DNA of 16,104 nucleotides from Chloroflexota bacterium (GCA_002716645.1 PBBR01000010.1:1-16104); one strand, 5' to 3'. Positions 7,898 to 14,779 are shown, counted from the first letter of the stretch. Made by a program: numbers and translations. The notes: generated by a model from the sequence alone, not told the origin.

Positions 7898-8299
7898 TTA
7901 CTCTACGCGCTCTGCCACGAAATCTACAATTATTCTAGAAAGTTCTATTGCCCTTTCAGAATCTTCTATCTGAAATGCATCATAAGACGGGCCACTTGGC
8001 AGGAATTCAGGATATCGAGTTATATAATAATATTTATCTAGCTGTCTTGCTTCACTTTTTACAGTATCAAAGAACATGTCAAAGAGTTTTGCATCTTCAC
8101 ATAGGTCTATTAATGAGTTCCCCCAGACGTCTTCTGACCCTCTGAAATACAGATATCCCTTAATCGCTTTTTCTGCGGCTTGCTGGCCGAGAAAACATGC
8201 AATATTAAATCTATTACCGTTTTGGTTAAATTCAGCGTCTTCTAAATCTTTTTGGCTTTGCTGTAGCCAGCGGAGCCCCTCTTTTTTAAAGTCCGGCAT
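7898..8299 (-). CDS. HEPN-domain protein, catalytic-His position changed
   Basis: A small all-helical HEPN protein of 133 residues. The family pattern is clear: AxxDLEDAEF at the N terminus, [19 protein letters not shown] (34-52), and [13 protein letters not shown] (88-99), typical of HEPN partners of minimal nucleotidyltransferases. In such pairs HEPN is commonly an RNase toxin using an R-x4-6-H motif. In this subfamily the His usually sits in a WGHSL-type motif; here it reads WGNSL, with Asn61. That change is seen directly; loss of RNase activity is my inference. The gene overlaps the upstream nucleotidyltransferase gene by 14 nt, as is usual for these modules, and is the last gene of the lut transcript. 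Confidence 0.87.
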   Translation of the reverse strand: MPDFKKEGLRWLQQSQKDLEDAEFNQNGNRFNIACFLGQQAAEKAIKGYLYFRGSEDVWGNSLIDLCEDAKLFDMFFDTVKSEARQLDKYYYITRYPEFLPSGPSYDAFQIEDSERAIELSRIIVDFVAERVE

Positions 8300-8633
8300 C
8301 GTAAATTACTCTTCCCTCCTGACATGCGCTATGTAAGGCCGGTAATATGTCAGGTAAAGTTTCAAATTCCGTTGGAGTATAAACTAATGTTTCCACATCA
8401 ACCATGCTGCTGAGATGATAGGAGAAGAAATCGGCTCTTCTGCCAAATTGACGATCAGTATCATGCACAATAACCAGTCTAATTTTACTTTCTGGTGAAT
8501 AATCACCAGAGACCATGTCTCCACTTAGAATAACTTTATCGACTCCAAGTGTAGGTAGAAGGGCCTGTATGGTCTCTAGCTCTTGTTCTAGCATTTGCTC
8601 TCGGAACTTGGTAAATCCAATCCGTACAGGCAT
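8286..8633 (-). CDS. Minimal nucleotidyltransferase (MNT)-like protein without catalytic Asp pair
   Basis: A 115-residue protein with the MNT fold signature but a degenerate active site. The family pattern is GSxxxGxxxxxSDIDLxV; the aligned stretch here is [20 protein letters not shown] (37-56), so the GS serine is Asp39 and the metal-binding Asp-x-Asp is Lys50-Ile-Arg52. The downstream part ([15 protein letters not shown], then [13 protein letters not shown]) still matches the family well, so this is a divergent member and not a random frame. Genuine MntA antitoxins AMPylate their HEPN partner; this protein should not be able to. It could act as a binding-only antitoxin or serve another purpose. 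Its ribosome binding site AGGAGG (8644-8639) overlaps the lutC stop codon, tying its translation to the lut operon. Confidence 0.85.
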   Translation of the reverse strand: MPVRIGFTKFREQMLEQELETIQALLPTLGVDKVILSGDMVSGDYSPESKIRLVIVHDTDRQFGRRADFFSYHLSSMVDVETLVYTPTEFETLPDILPALHSACQEGRVIYDAGL

Positions 8634-8638
8634 TTTTG

Positions 8639-8644
8639 CCTCCT
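8639..8644 (-). promoter_or_regulatory. AGGAGG ribosome binding site of the MNT gene, overlapping the lutC stop
   Basis: Minus-strand TAGGAGG combines the last bases of the lutC stop codon with a perfect Shine-Dalgarno sequence, 5 nt from the ATG at 8633. This is why the MNT gene is assigned to the lut transcript. Confidence 0.8.
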
Positions 8645-9395
8645 AGTCTAAAAGTAGCATGTGAACTTCTTTAGGGCCGTGGACTCCTATCACTATAGTC
8701 TGTTCGATATCAGCTGTACGGCTAGGTCCAGTAATGAAGTTCAGATAACTACCCATGTCATCTTCTTGATGATAATCTAATCGTCGCAATAGGAACACAT
8801 CATCTAGACTTCGGAGTATATCTCGTTTCCTAACTAGTGCAATATGTACCGCTGGAACCACAGATACCAACCTGCTTAACCCTTTTCTGGGTAAGATGAC
8901 GATAGAGCCAGTTTCAGCTACAGCGTAATCAGCTCCTGTAATACCTATCCCTGAGGAAATAATTGCTTCTCTGAGTCTTGTCCTATCTTCTGGAGAATCA
9001 TTCTGAGCTATTGTCGTAATATTGCACCCTAAGTCCGATATCCCTGAATCTATAACATATTCAGAGAACACCTCCTGGTCGGATCTGGATATATCGGTGA
9101 CGCCCCATTTTTTTGCGATTTCGCTGATGTGCTCTAAAATGCCCTCTACATTTGCAGGCTTGTGTACATTCCAACCTCTTGCTACTGCAGATACAGATAA
9201 GTCGTCTGCTAGGCTGTCGAGGTGTTGATTCAGATTGATACGAAGGTCTGAGGATAGCTGTTTGAGTTCATCAGTGCTCTGCATTAGGTTTGTGCGCTGA
9301 TCAAGTGGGTGTCCTTCAGTTTTTCCAAGACAATCCCTAATCGATTCAAGAAATATATCTTTTGGAGTTCCGAGGTTTTTCATCGGGTTATCCAT
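8643..9395 (-). CDS. lutC: LutC-like lactate utilization protein (LUD domain)
   Basis: LutC is the third subunit of the LutABC system, which oxidises L-lactate to pyruvate in the cytoplasm through iron-sulfur proteins. The LUD signature ITGADYAVAETGSIVILPRKGLSRLVSVVPAVHIAL is in the centre-right of the protein, with ITGPSRTADIEQTIVIGVHGPKEVHMLLLD closing it. The frame is open from a GTG at 9422, but I place the start at the ATG at 9395 because AGGA (9404-9401) lies 5 nt upstream; an ATG at 9383 is a further candidate. With the 9395 start it overlaps the end of lutB by 8 nt (ATGGATAA), giving about 250 residues, slightly above the usual LutC size because of an N-terminal helical region. Confidence 0.9.
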   Translation of the reverse strand: MDNPMKNLGTPKDIFLESIRDCLGKTEGHPLDQRTNLMQSTDELKQLSSDLRINLNQHLDSLADDLSVSAVARGWNVHKPANVEGILEHISEIAKKWGVTDISRSDQEVFSEYVIDSGISDLGCNITTIAQNDSPEDRTRLREAIISSGIGITGADYAVAETGSIVILPRKGLSRLVSVVPAVHIALVRKRDILRSLDDVFLLRRLDYHQEDDMGSYLNFITGPSRTADIEQTIVIGVHGPKEVHMLLLD

Positions 9396-10842
9396 TATCG
9401 TCCTGATTGTCCTTGAGGCCACCCTCCCATAACTGATGGAACGTCTTATCAGGTATTCGCGGAAGATCTCGTGACCTTGTCCAGATTGAAAGAGGTGGAA
9501 TTGGCACAGACGATATTACTCCATCTTTGGTAAACGGTCTCTGAAGCCCTTTTAACATTATATTTCCAAGTTTCACGATGCTGGGGTGTTTCATAAGACT
9601 GGTATAACTTTTGGCGGCAATGTCCTCTGAAAATTTACTAGTACTTTTGGAACCGTCACTGGGTTGAACTAACTGTTCCCTTAGATTTAAAAGCATTCTG
9701 GGTATATTTATCTTCACTGGACATGCCTCCCTGCAGGCACCACATAAGCTTGACGCAAAAGGCAAATCTTTAGCATTTTGTAGGACTGTTAGATTAGGTG
9801 TAACTATTGAGCCGATTGGCCCTGGGTATACCCATCCGTAGGCATGTCCTCCTACTTTCTGATATACCGGACATATGTTTAGACAAGCGCCACATCGAAT
9901 ACAATACAGAGCTTCTCTGAGCTTGGGGTCCGCTAGCATTTTTGATCTGCCGTTATCTACAATGATCAAGTGGAATTGCTCAGGTCCGTCCTCGTCGGTA
10001 ATTCTACGAGGGCCCGTCACTACACTTACGTAGCTGGTTAGCCTCTGACCCGTAGCGGATCTTGGAAGTAATCTTAAGAATGTGGCCAAATCTTCTAGGG
10101 AAGGTATGACCTTTTCCATTCCTGTTATTCCAATATGGATTCGTGGTGCGGATGTACAGAGTCTGCCATTACCTTCATTCGTGATAATAACTAAGGATCC
10201 GGTTTCCGCTACAAGAAAGTTTGCTCCGCTAATACCAAGGTCTGCGTTAAGAAATTTATCTCTCAATATCTCCCTAGCGGTTTTGGCCATGGATTCAATG
10301 TCTTCGTTGTATGGAAGGCCTAGTTTCTCTTGGAATAATGCCGCCACTTGTCCTTTTGTTTTGTGTAAAGCTGGTGCAACAAGATGCGAGGGTGTCTCTT
10401 CAGCTAGCTGAATGATATATTCCCCTAAATCTGTCTCGTATACGTCCACCCCGAGGTTTTCTAATATATGATTGAGACCTAGTTCCTCTGAAACCATCGA
10501 TTTGCTTTTGGTAGCGATTTTTATATTATTAGCTTCTACTATTTGGGATACAATTGCGTTTGCTTCGTTGTCGTCATGTGCAAAATGCACATGGCCACCT
10601 GCCTTAGTAACATTTGTATAGAGCATATCCAGATAGTAGTCTAGGTTCTCGATAGTATGCTGCTTGATTTCTCTGGCTTTTAATCTCCACTCTTCCCACT
10701 TGGATTCGCTTATTTCTTCTATGGCTTCTCTTCTGGCTCCATCGAATCCGGTCCCAACTTTTTCAAGAGCTTGTCGAAGTTGTGGGTCTTTGATTGCAGA
10801 CTGAGATGCGGCAACAAACTGTTTGGTTTTTATATCAGCCAC
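9388..10842 (-). CDS. lutB: LutB-like iron-sulfur lactate utilization protein
   Basis: The large LutABC subunit, combining an N-terminal LUD domain with a ferredoxin-type module. The LUD motif ISGANFLVAETGSLVIITNEGNGRL occupies about residues 204-228. Two 4Fe-4S binding motifs follow: CIRCGACLNICP (Cys314, 317, 320, 324) and CGACREACP (Cys367, 370, 374), each continued by a typical proline, then the LutB C-terminal region ending in SVPIPPLSIWTRSRDLP. Length (484) fits the family. It starts at a GTG that shares one base with the lutA stop (TAGTG), with GAGGA about 9 nt upstream, so translation is probably coupled. Function is taken from family membership. Confidence 0.95.
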   Translation of the reverse strand: MADIKTKQFVAASQSAIKDPQLRQALEKVGTGFDGARREAIEEISESKWEEWRLKAREIKQHTIENLDYYLDMLYTNVTKAGGHVHFAHDDNEANAIVSQIVEANNIKIATKSKSMVSEELGLNHILENLGVDVYETDLGEYIIQLAEETPSHLVAPALHKTKGQVAALFQEKLGLPYNEDIESMAKTAREILRDKFLNADLGISGANFLVAETGSLVIITNEGNGRLCTSAPRIHIGITGMEKVIPSLEDLATFLRLLPRSATGQRLTSYVSVVTGPRRITDEDGPEQFHLIIVDNGRSKMLADPKLREALYCIRCGACLNICPVYQKVGGHAYGWVYPGPIGSIVTPNLTVLQNAKDLPFASSLCGACREACPVKINIPRMLLNLREQLVQPSDGSKSTSKFSEDIAAKSYTSLMKHPSIVKLGNIMLKGLQRPFTKDGVISSVPIPPLSIWTRSRDLPRIPDKTFHQLWEGGLKDNQDDNG

Positions 10843-11588
10843 TAGTTATTTTCCTCATCCAATATTTCAGCTAAATGTTTGACATTAATCCCTGATTTAT
10901 TTCTGCTTAGTGCCCCCCCTATATTCATTAAGCAACTCATATCGCATGATACAAGAGTGTCGCACGATGTGGATAGAACGTTATCAATTTTATCTGATAA
11001 CATCTCTTCGGATATATGAGGGTATTTGACAGAAAATGTTCCGCCGAATCCGCAGCATACCTCGCGTTGGGGTAAATCGACAGTTTCTATTCCTTCTACC
11101 CCTTCTAATAGGGATAAAGGTTGGTCTTTCACTCCAAGTTCTCGAAGCATGTGACAACTAGTGTGGAATGTATGTTTACCATTGCCGGAAGCATTTACCT
11201 TGTTTACGCCTAGGACTTCGACCAGAAACTCAGAGAATTCGTATACTCTCTCGGAGAACTCTTGGGCTATTTTGTGAAGTGTCGGATCAGATTCGAACAG
11301 GGTTGGGTAAAATTCCCTGAACATAGCAGCGCATGACCCTGACGGAACTACTACGTATTCGCTGTCTCTGAAACTCTCTATAACTCTGGCAGCTAATTCT
11401 GTCGCTTGGGATACATAACCGGAATTGAACAGAGGTTGTCCACAACAACTCTGATCAATAGGGAATTCCACCTGGACGCCTAATTTTCGTAGAACGTTGA
11501 CTACGCTGACTCCGACCTGAGGGTACAGCTGGTCTATGATGCATGTGACGTACAATGATGCCTTTATACCCTTTTGGTTAACCAACAA
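10842..11588 (-). CDS. lutA: LutA-like CCG-domain iron-sulfur oxidoreductase
   Basis: First gene of the lut operon. The 248-residue protein has the two CCG domains of the LutA/GlpC/HdrB group: an N-terminal YVTCIIDQLYPQVG with DQSCCGQPLFNSG, and a C-terminal FHTSCHMLRELG with EVCCGFGGTFSVKYP, which together bind iron-sulfur clusters. It acts with LutB and LutC in lactate oxidation; a role in glycolate oxidation would be the main alternative, but no GlcD/GlcE flavoprotein is nearby. The start is one of two TTG codons, 11588 or 11585; AAGGTGA at 11598-11592 fits either, the second with better spacing. No lactate permease (LutP) or LutR-type regulator is in the window. Confidence 0.93.
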   Translation of the reverse strand: MLVNQKGIKASLYVTCIIDQLYPQVGVSVVNVLRKLGVQVEFPIDQSCCGQPLFNSGYVSQATELAARVIESFRDSEYVVVPSGSCAAMFREFYPTLFESDPTLHKIAQEFSERVYEFSEFLVEVLGVNKVNASGNGKHTFHTSCHMLRELGVKDQPLSLLEGVEGIETVDLPQREVCCGFGGTFSVKYPHISEEMLSDKIDNVLSTSCDTLVSCDMSCLMNIGGALSRNKSGINVKHLAEILDEENN

Positions 11589-11622
11589 TAATCACCTTAT
11601 TACACGGTATATTGATTAGAGT

Positions 11623-11634
11623 ATCATAAGTATA
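11623..11634 (-). promoter_or_regulatory. Possible -10 boxes of the lut operon
   Basis: Two overlapping candidates lie upstream of lutA on the minus strand: TATACT (11634-11629) and TATGAT (11628-11623). No good -35 hexamer is seen at the proper distance; that region is instead occupied by one arm of the inverted repeat at 11641-11685. Confidence 0.3.
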
Positions 11635-11640
11635 AACGTA

Positions 11641-11685
11641 ACATAAGCTCTTCTTTATCTGGGAATGATTAGGAAGAGCTTATGT
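11641..11685. repeat. 13-bp perfect inverted repeat upstream of lutA
   Basis: ACATAAGCTCTTC (11641-11653) and GAAGAGCTTATGT (11673-11685) are perfect reverse complements separated by 19 nt. The proximal arm lies where the -35 region of the putative lutA promoter would be, which suits an operator for a regulator of lactate genes. Because it also follows the stop codon of the small gene ending at 11723 by about 37 nt, it could instead be that gene's terminator, but no T tract follows the stem on either strand. Confidence 0.6.
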
Positions 11686-11722
11686 CTCAGTTGTAATCAG
11701 GACTTATATAGTGTGTTATTGG

Positions 11723-12070
11723 TTATAGGTTAACCCCGCGTTCTTTCAGCTTAGCGGGAGTAGAGATTTCGTAGAACTCAATGGGATATTCTTTGCTGCC
11801 ATCTGTATTTGTCACTAGCAGCTCCTGCATTTTAGCATTATCCGTACGTACCGAATCCGGAACATTAGTTGGCCAATTTGGTTCAATTGTGTCTTGGATC
11901 CACTCTGCAATAACTGTGTTGGGCGTGCCTGGCAATCCCTGACCTCCGATGTATATCTGGGCTTTATTCCTCCCGTTTGATTCATAGGCTTCGCAAATTT
12001 TCGTCAGATATCCTGCAACTTCCCATGCCTTTCCAGGTTGAGTTCTGGCAACTCTTCTGATCATGTACAT
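11723..12070 (-). CDS. Small protein, probable dimeric alpha/beta-barrel fold
   Basis: The frame opens at 12196, but the start is placed at the ATG at 12070, where GGAGGG (12082-12077) sits 6 nt upstream; the longer version would add a cysteine-rich unconserved leader and would overlap the promoter. The resulting 115-residue protein begins MYMIRRVARTQPGKAWEVAGYL, the beta-strand then helix pattern seen in antibiotic-biosynthesis-monooxygenase and NIPSNAP-like ferredoxin folds, and includes IYIGGQGLPGTPNTVIAEW. Family assignment is tentative and no catalytic residue is known. It is divergent from the luciferase-like monooxygenase gene, which suggests a shared metabolic context. Confidence 0.72.
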   Translation of the reverse strand: MYMIRRVARTQPGKAWEVAGYLTKICEAYESNGRNKAQIYIGGQGLPGTPNTVIAEWIQDTIEPNWPTNVPDSVRTDNAKMQELLVTNTDGSKEYPIEFYEISTPAKLKERGVNL

Positions 12071-12076
12071 ATTGAT

Positions 12077-12082
12077 CCCTCC
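12077..12082 (-). promoter_or_regulatory. GGAGGG ribosome binding site deciding the start at 12070
   Basis: Strong Shine-Dalgarno on the minus strand, 6 nt before the ATG at 12070, with a TATAAT box a short distance upstream. It argues against the longer reading frame beginning at 12196. Confidence 0.75.
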
Positions 12083-12097
12083 TTTGTGTGTCAGATC

Positions 12098-12103
12098 ATT
12101 ATA
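12098..12103 (-). promoter_or_regulatory. TATAAT box for the small alpha/beta-barrel gene
   Basis: A perfect minus-strand TATAAT (12103-12098). Initiation near 12091 would give a leader of about 20 nt containing the GGAGGG site. No strong -35 box is visible. Confidence 0.45.
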
Positions 12104-12246
12104 TAAACATTGCTGCTTGCAGGCCAGATATTGTTGCGTGAGTACTCGCCGCAGTTCTAAAACTCTTCCTGTCATGGTACGATTATGGACAGTCATATTA
12201 TGGTTAATTTAAGCTGTGGCTAATATGTGGGAAGAGTGAAGATTCT

Positions 12247-13245
12247 ATGCAGTTTGGTATTTTTGGAAGTGCTCAGGCCAAGCGAGGCGGCCCTAGTGAT
12301 GATAGTGCTGTCGGATTCAGAGAATTTGTAGATCGTAATATATCCGCAGAGAAGCTGGGATATAAAAGTAGCTTTGTAGTTGAACATCATTTCACTGGAT
12401 TTGGCCAAATTTCCGCTACCCTGAACCTGTTAACGTGGATAGCAGCGCGTACCAGTACATTGCGCCTCGGAACGGCAGTCTTAGTTCTGCCTTGGCATAA
12501 TCCTGTATTGTTGGCAGAACAAATAGCCACACTGGACTTGTTGTCTGGGGGCAGGGTTGATATTGGTATCGGTAAAGGTTATCGACTAAATGAGTTTGAT
12601 GGGTTTGCTATGCCCATTGAAGAGTCAGATGAACGATTTCAGGAATGTCTGGATGTGATGCTTAAATCTTGGACATCAGATGAAGCATGGTCTCATGATG
12701 GCAAATATTGGAAGTTTAACGATATAGTTGTTGAACCGCCTACTCACCAAAGACCACATCCCCAGCTGTGGATGGGTGCTGGAAGTGACCGTTCAGTGAA
12801 ACAAGTTGCATCATTGGGTTATAACATGCTGCTTGGTCAATTTGATTCTGTTGAACAGATAGCTAAATCTATAGATTTGTATAAAACAGAAGTCGAGTCA
12901 CATGGGCGGATATATGATCCCAAGAATGTTGCTGTAGCTAGGTCTCTATATATCCTTGATTGTGAAGAAGAATATGAGAAAGCTTTGGAATCTAGAATGG
13001 CAGGGCGACGCAGAACGCAAGAATTGACGCAAAGACCGGGGTTTGAAGATACGAAAGAAGCTGCTCTTTTGGGAACAATGTATGGATCTGTTGATACTGT
13101 AAAACACAATATCAAGGAATTGTCAGATATAGGAGCGGAATATGTCTTGCTCAACAGTCCTAATGGACTCACTTCATTGGAAACCTTCGCTTCAGTGATA
13201 ATGCCTGAGTTCAGTAATAATTTGACAGTTGCATCCCCTCAATAA
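12247..13245 (+). CDS. LLM-class (luciferase-like) flavin-dependent monooxygenase
   Basis: A 332-residue TIM-barrel enzyme of the bacterial luciferase superfamily, using reduced FMN or F420 to oxygenate or dehydrogenate an organic substrate. Typical stretches are seen: FVVEHHFTGFGQ (about 43-54), TSTLRLGTAVLVLPWHNPVLLAEQIATLDLLSGGRVDIGIGKGY in the middle of the N-terminal half, RFQECLDVMLKSW, and PHPQLWMGAGSDRSV. The C-terminal half ends with DTVKHNIKELSDIGAEYVLL, also typical. The substrate cannot be predicted. GAAGAGTGAAG upstream of the ATG serves as ribosome binding site. The gene is flanked on both sides by small alpha/beta-barrel proteins of the monooxygenase-like type and is closed by a long palindromic terminator. 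Confidence 0.93.
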   Translation: MQFGIFGSAQAKRGGPSDDSAVGFREFVDRNISAEKLGYKSSFVVEHHFTGFGQISATLNLLTWIAARTSTLRLGTAVLVLPWHNPVLLAEQIATLDLLSGGRVDIGIGKGYRLNEFDGFAMPIEESDERFQECLDVMLKSWTSDEAWSHDGKYWKFNDIVVEPPTHQRPHPQLWMGAGSDRSVKQVASLGYNMLLGQFDSVEQIAKSIDLYKTEVESHGRIYDPKNVAVARSLYILDCEEEYEKALESRMAGRRRTQELTQRPGFEDTKEAALLGTMYGSVDTVKHNIKELSDIGAEYVLLNSPNGLTSLETFASVIMPEFSNNLTVASPQ

Positions 13246-13261
13246 CGTTATATATAAGGTG

Positions 13262-13313
13262 TAATTCTAGAGAAAATAGGACCCCATTAGGGGTCCTATT
13301 TTCTCTAGAATTA
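13262..13313. terminator. Two-way terminator: 24-bp perfect palindrome with 4-nt loop
   Basis: The arms 13262-13285 and 13290-13313 are perfect reverse complements around the loop ATTA. The stem has a GC-rich tip (GGACCCC/GGGGTCC) followed on either strand by TATTTTCT, the form of a bidirectional intrinsic terminator. It lies between the convergent monooxygenase gene (ends 13245) and the quinol-monooxygenase-like gene, whose TAA stop forms the outer three bases of the palindrome. Confidence 0.88.
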
Positions 13314-13631
13314 TGACCATTGATCATCTGGAGGCCATATATTGGAGCATCCTCTTCCTGCTCCATATACACCTATGTCTTGTCTCCATTCATCGCTCAT
13401 TGATCTGAATTGCAAATAGTGTGGGGATTGAGTGTGTGCCTGAAACGCTGCCTCATTTTTATATACTTCATATACCCAAATTCTATTTGCGTTGTTAGCA
13501 TCCTGAATGACATTAAATCTCAGACATCCGGGTTCGTCATTTTGTGCATGACTAGCATTCTCTTTTATACCCTCTATAAATTTATCCTTGAACCCCTCCT
13601 TTATTTCTATGGCTATATTCACTATATACAT
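13311..13631 (-). CDS. Antibiotic-biosynthesis-monooxygenase (YgiN-like) domain protein
   Basis: A 106-residue dimeric alpha/beta-barrel protein. The family pattern is plain: MYIVNIAIEIKEGFKDKFIEGIKENA, then a typical EPGCLRFNVIQDANNANRIWVYEVYKNEAAFQAHTQSPHYLQF. Such proteins act as quinol monooxygenases, heme or aldehyde-handling enzymes, or have no known activity; the family alone does not tell which. The ATG at 13631 follows AGGAGA (13646-13641). The C-terminal tail (GAGRGCSNIWPPDDQWS) is not typical of the domain and runs into the palindromic terminator. Convergent with the luciferase-like monooxygenase. Confidence 0.87.
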   Translation of the reverse strand: MYIVNIAIEIKEGFKDKFIEGIKENASHAQNDEPGCLRFNVIQDANNANRIWVYEVYKNEAAFQAHTQSPHYLQFRSMSDEWRQDIGVYGAGRGCSNIWPPDDQWS

Positions 13632-13654
13632 ATTTTCTTTTCTCCTAGATTATG

Positions 13655-13778
13655 ATATCGACAGTTGCAGCACTAATCATATCTGTTTTGGACTATGTGT
13701 ATATAGAGTCTAAGGTTTCTATGCTGATATTTACATAATTATGATACTGCGTATGATATGTTCAATGGCTGTCGATAT
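13655..13778. repeat. 10-bp inverted repeat flanking a divergent intergenic region
   Basis: ATATCGACAG (13655-13664) and CTGTCGATAT (13769-13778) are perfect reverse complements 104 nt apart, each close to the start of one of the two divergent genes (13631 and 13803). Between them lies the AT-rich palindrome CATAATTATG (13734-13743). Paired operator sites are possible; chance cannot be excluded. Confidence 0.35.
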
Positions 13779-13802
13779 GAGTAGAAGAAGTTTATTCGGA
13801 AT

Positions 13803-14132
13803 ATGATCCCATTTGAAATTTATTTATCCACTATTGTCAGTGCTTGTTTATATATGGAATCATTTGGTTTTACTAACCACTGTACAAACGTTATTACTAA
13901 AGATTGGCTAAGACGCCAGGTAGCCCTTAAACTGGGAATATATTCTGTGGAGTATGCGAGTGATTTTGAATTGACTAAGAACGGAAGATTTCGTTGGGAA
14001 TACCGATTTGAATCAGCACTACTTACACTACTCAATACAAAGTGTATTTGGCAGGAGAAACCTGATGATAAGGATTGGCAAGGCAACAGGTATTATTTAA
14101 CTGATATAGGTAGAGGATCTGTACGGGTGTAA
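13803..14132 (+). CDS. Winged-helix protein resembling the Mrr N-terminal domain
   Basis: 109 residues, no certain family. The C-terminal half, DFELTKNGRFRWEYRFESALLTLLNTKCIWQE followed by GNRYYLTDIGRGSVRV, resembles the winged-helix domain found at the N terminus of Mrr-type restriction proteins, where a final LTxxG turn is characteristic. The N-terminal part (WLRRQVALKLGI) would be its first helices. A free-standing copy might be a DNA-binding regulator or a remnant of a longer protein; no nuclease domain follows. The ATG at 13803 has no clear ribosome binding site, and an in-frame ATG at 13854 is an alternative start. Base composition is more AT-rich than the metabolic genes. Confidence 0.5.
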   Translation: MIPFEIYLSTIVSACLYMESFGFTNHCTNVITKDWLRRQVALKLGIYSVEYASDFELTKNGRFRWEYRFESALLTLLNTKCIWQEKPDDKDWQGNRYYLTDIGRGSVRV

Positions 14133-14170
14133 GTGTTGATGAAATTATTAGTGCTTTTACATTGCTAATG

Positions 14171-14199
14171 TTGACTACTATATAAATCTGTATTTAAAT
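14171..14199 (+). promoter_or_regulatory. Possible promoter for the 14247 gene
   Basis: TTGACT (14171-14176; five of six to TTGACA), a 17-nt spacer, and TTAAAT (14194-14199). Initiation near 14206 would put GGTGAAG (14208-14214) at the extreme 5' end of the transcript. Confidence 0.4.
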
Positions 14200-14246
14200 T
14201 CCTATACGGTGAAGATATTATTAAAATACATCATTTAATCTTACTA

Positions 14247-14675
14247 GTGATATTGCTTTTAACAGCTAGTTTGTTATTTATACCTAATCCTGAAGCCCGC
14301 AGATTTATCAAAATTAAGAATGCTTTTGAACTGGATCTTTCTGCCGTTGAATTATACAGTTCGGCTTCTGTTGATACACCAATCTTGGTCTCATTAAGAT
14401 ATCCATATCTTCACTCACGTTATATGCACAAATTTCTTGGGTTGACGTCCTTGCCTTGCAAAGAGGCTAGAGAAAGTTTATCCGTAATCGATGAAATTTA
14501 TTTTGCGGCCGTATTGCAACATCGGGAACAACTTATTCAGCAAGCAATTGCAGCGGAGTCTTATGATGCTAATGGAGAGCTGATTGTTGATTACAAAGAG
14601 TTAGTTAAGGTTTTGACGCCATATAGAAGTGATTTTCAGGATGCGCATGTAGAGGTGTCTCGGAAATGCAAGTAA
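14247..14675 (+). CDS. Unknown protein with N-terminal hydrophobic segment
   Basis: Not recognised. From the GTG at 14247 it has 142 residues: a hydrophobic start (MILLLTASLLFIP) and a hydrophilic remainder with helical character (EARESLSVIDEIYFAAVLQHREQLIQQAIAAES). The frame is open upstream to 14175, and the residues just before the GTG (KIHHLILLV) would lengthen the hydrophobic stretch into a full membrane helix. No ATG, GTG or TTG is available there, but ATT codons at 14217 and 14220 follow GGTGAAG, so a rare ATT start is possible. Taken as shown, it would be a membrane-anchored or secreted protein of unknown role. Confidence 0.5.
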   Translation: MILLLTASLLFIPNPEARRFIKIKNAFELDLSAVELYSSASVDTPILVSLRYPYLHSRYMHKFLGLTSLPCKEARESLSVIDEIYFAAVLQHREQLIQQAIAAESYDANGELIVDYKELVKVLTPYRSDFQDAHVEVSRKCK

Positions 14676-14779
14676 GATTGCTAGTGATTATCAGATATGT
14701 CAAAGACTTGGTTTAGATGTGAGCTATGCGCACGTCTAGCTAATGTGATTTTGCGATACGGATACTGAAGGGAGGTTGT

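Noticed and set aside
9396..9422. GTG start of lutC at 9422
   Set aside because: It would overlap lutB by 35 nt without a ribosome binding site; the ATG at 9395 has AGGA at proper spacing.
12071..12196. N-terminal 42-residue extension of the 11723 gene
   Set aside because: It has a promoter-like TATAAT inside it and the start at 12070 has a near-perfect ribosome binding site, so the extension is most likely untranslated.
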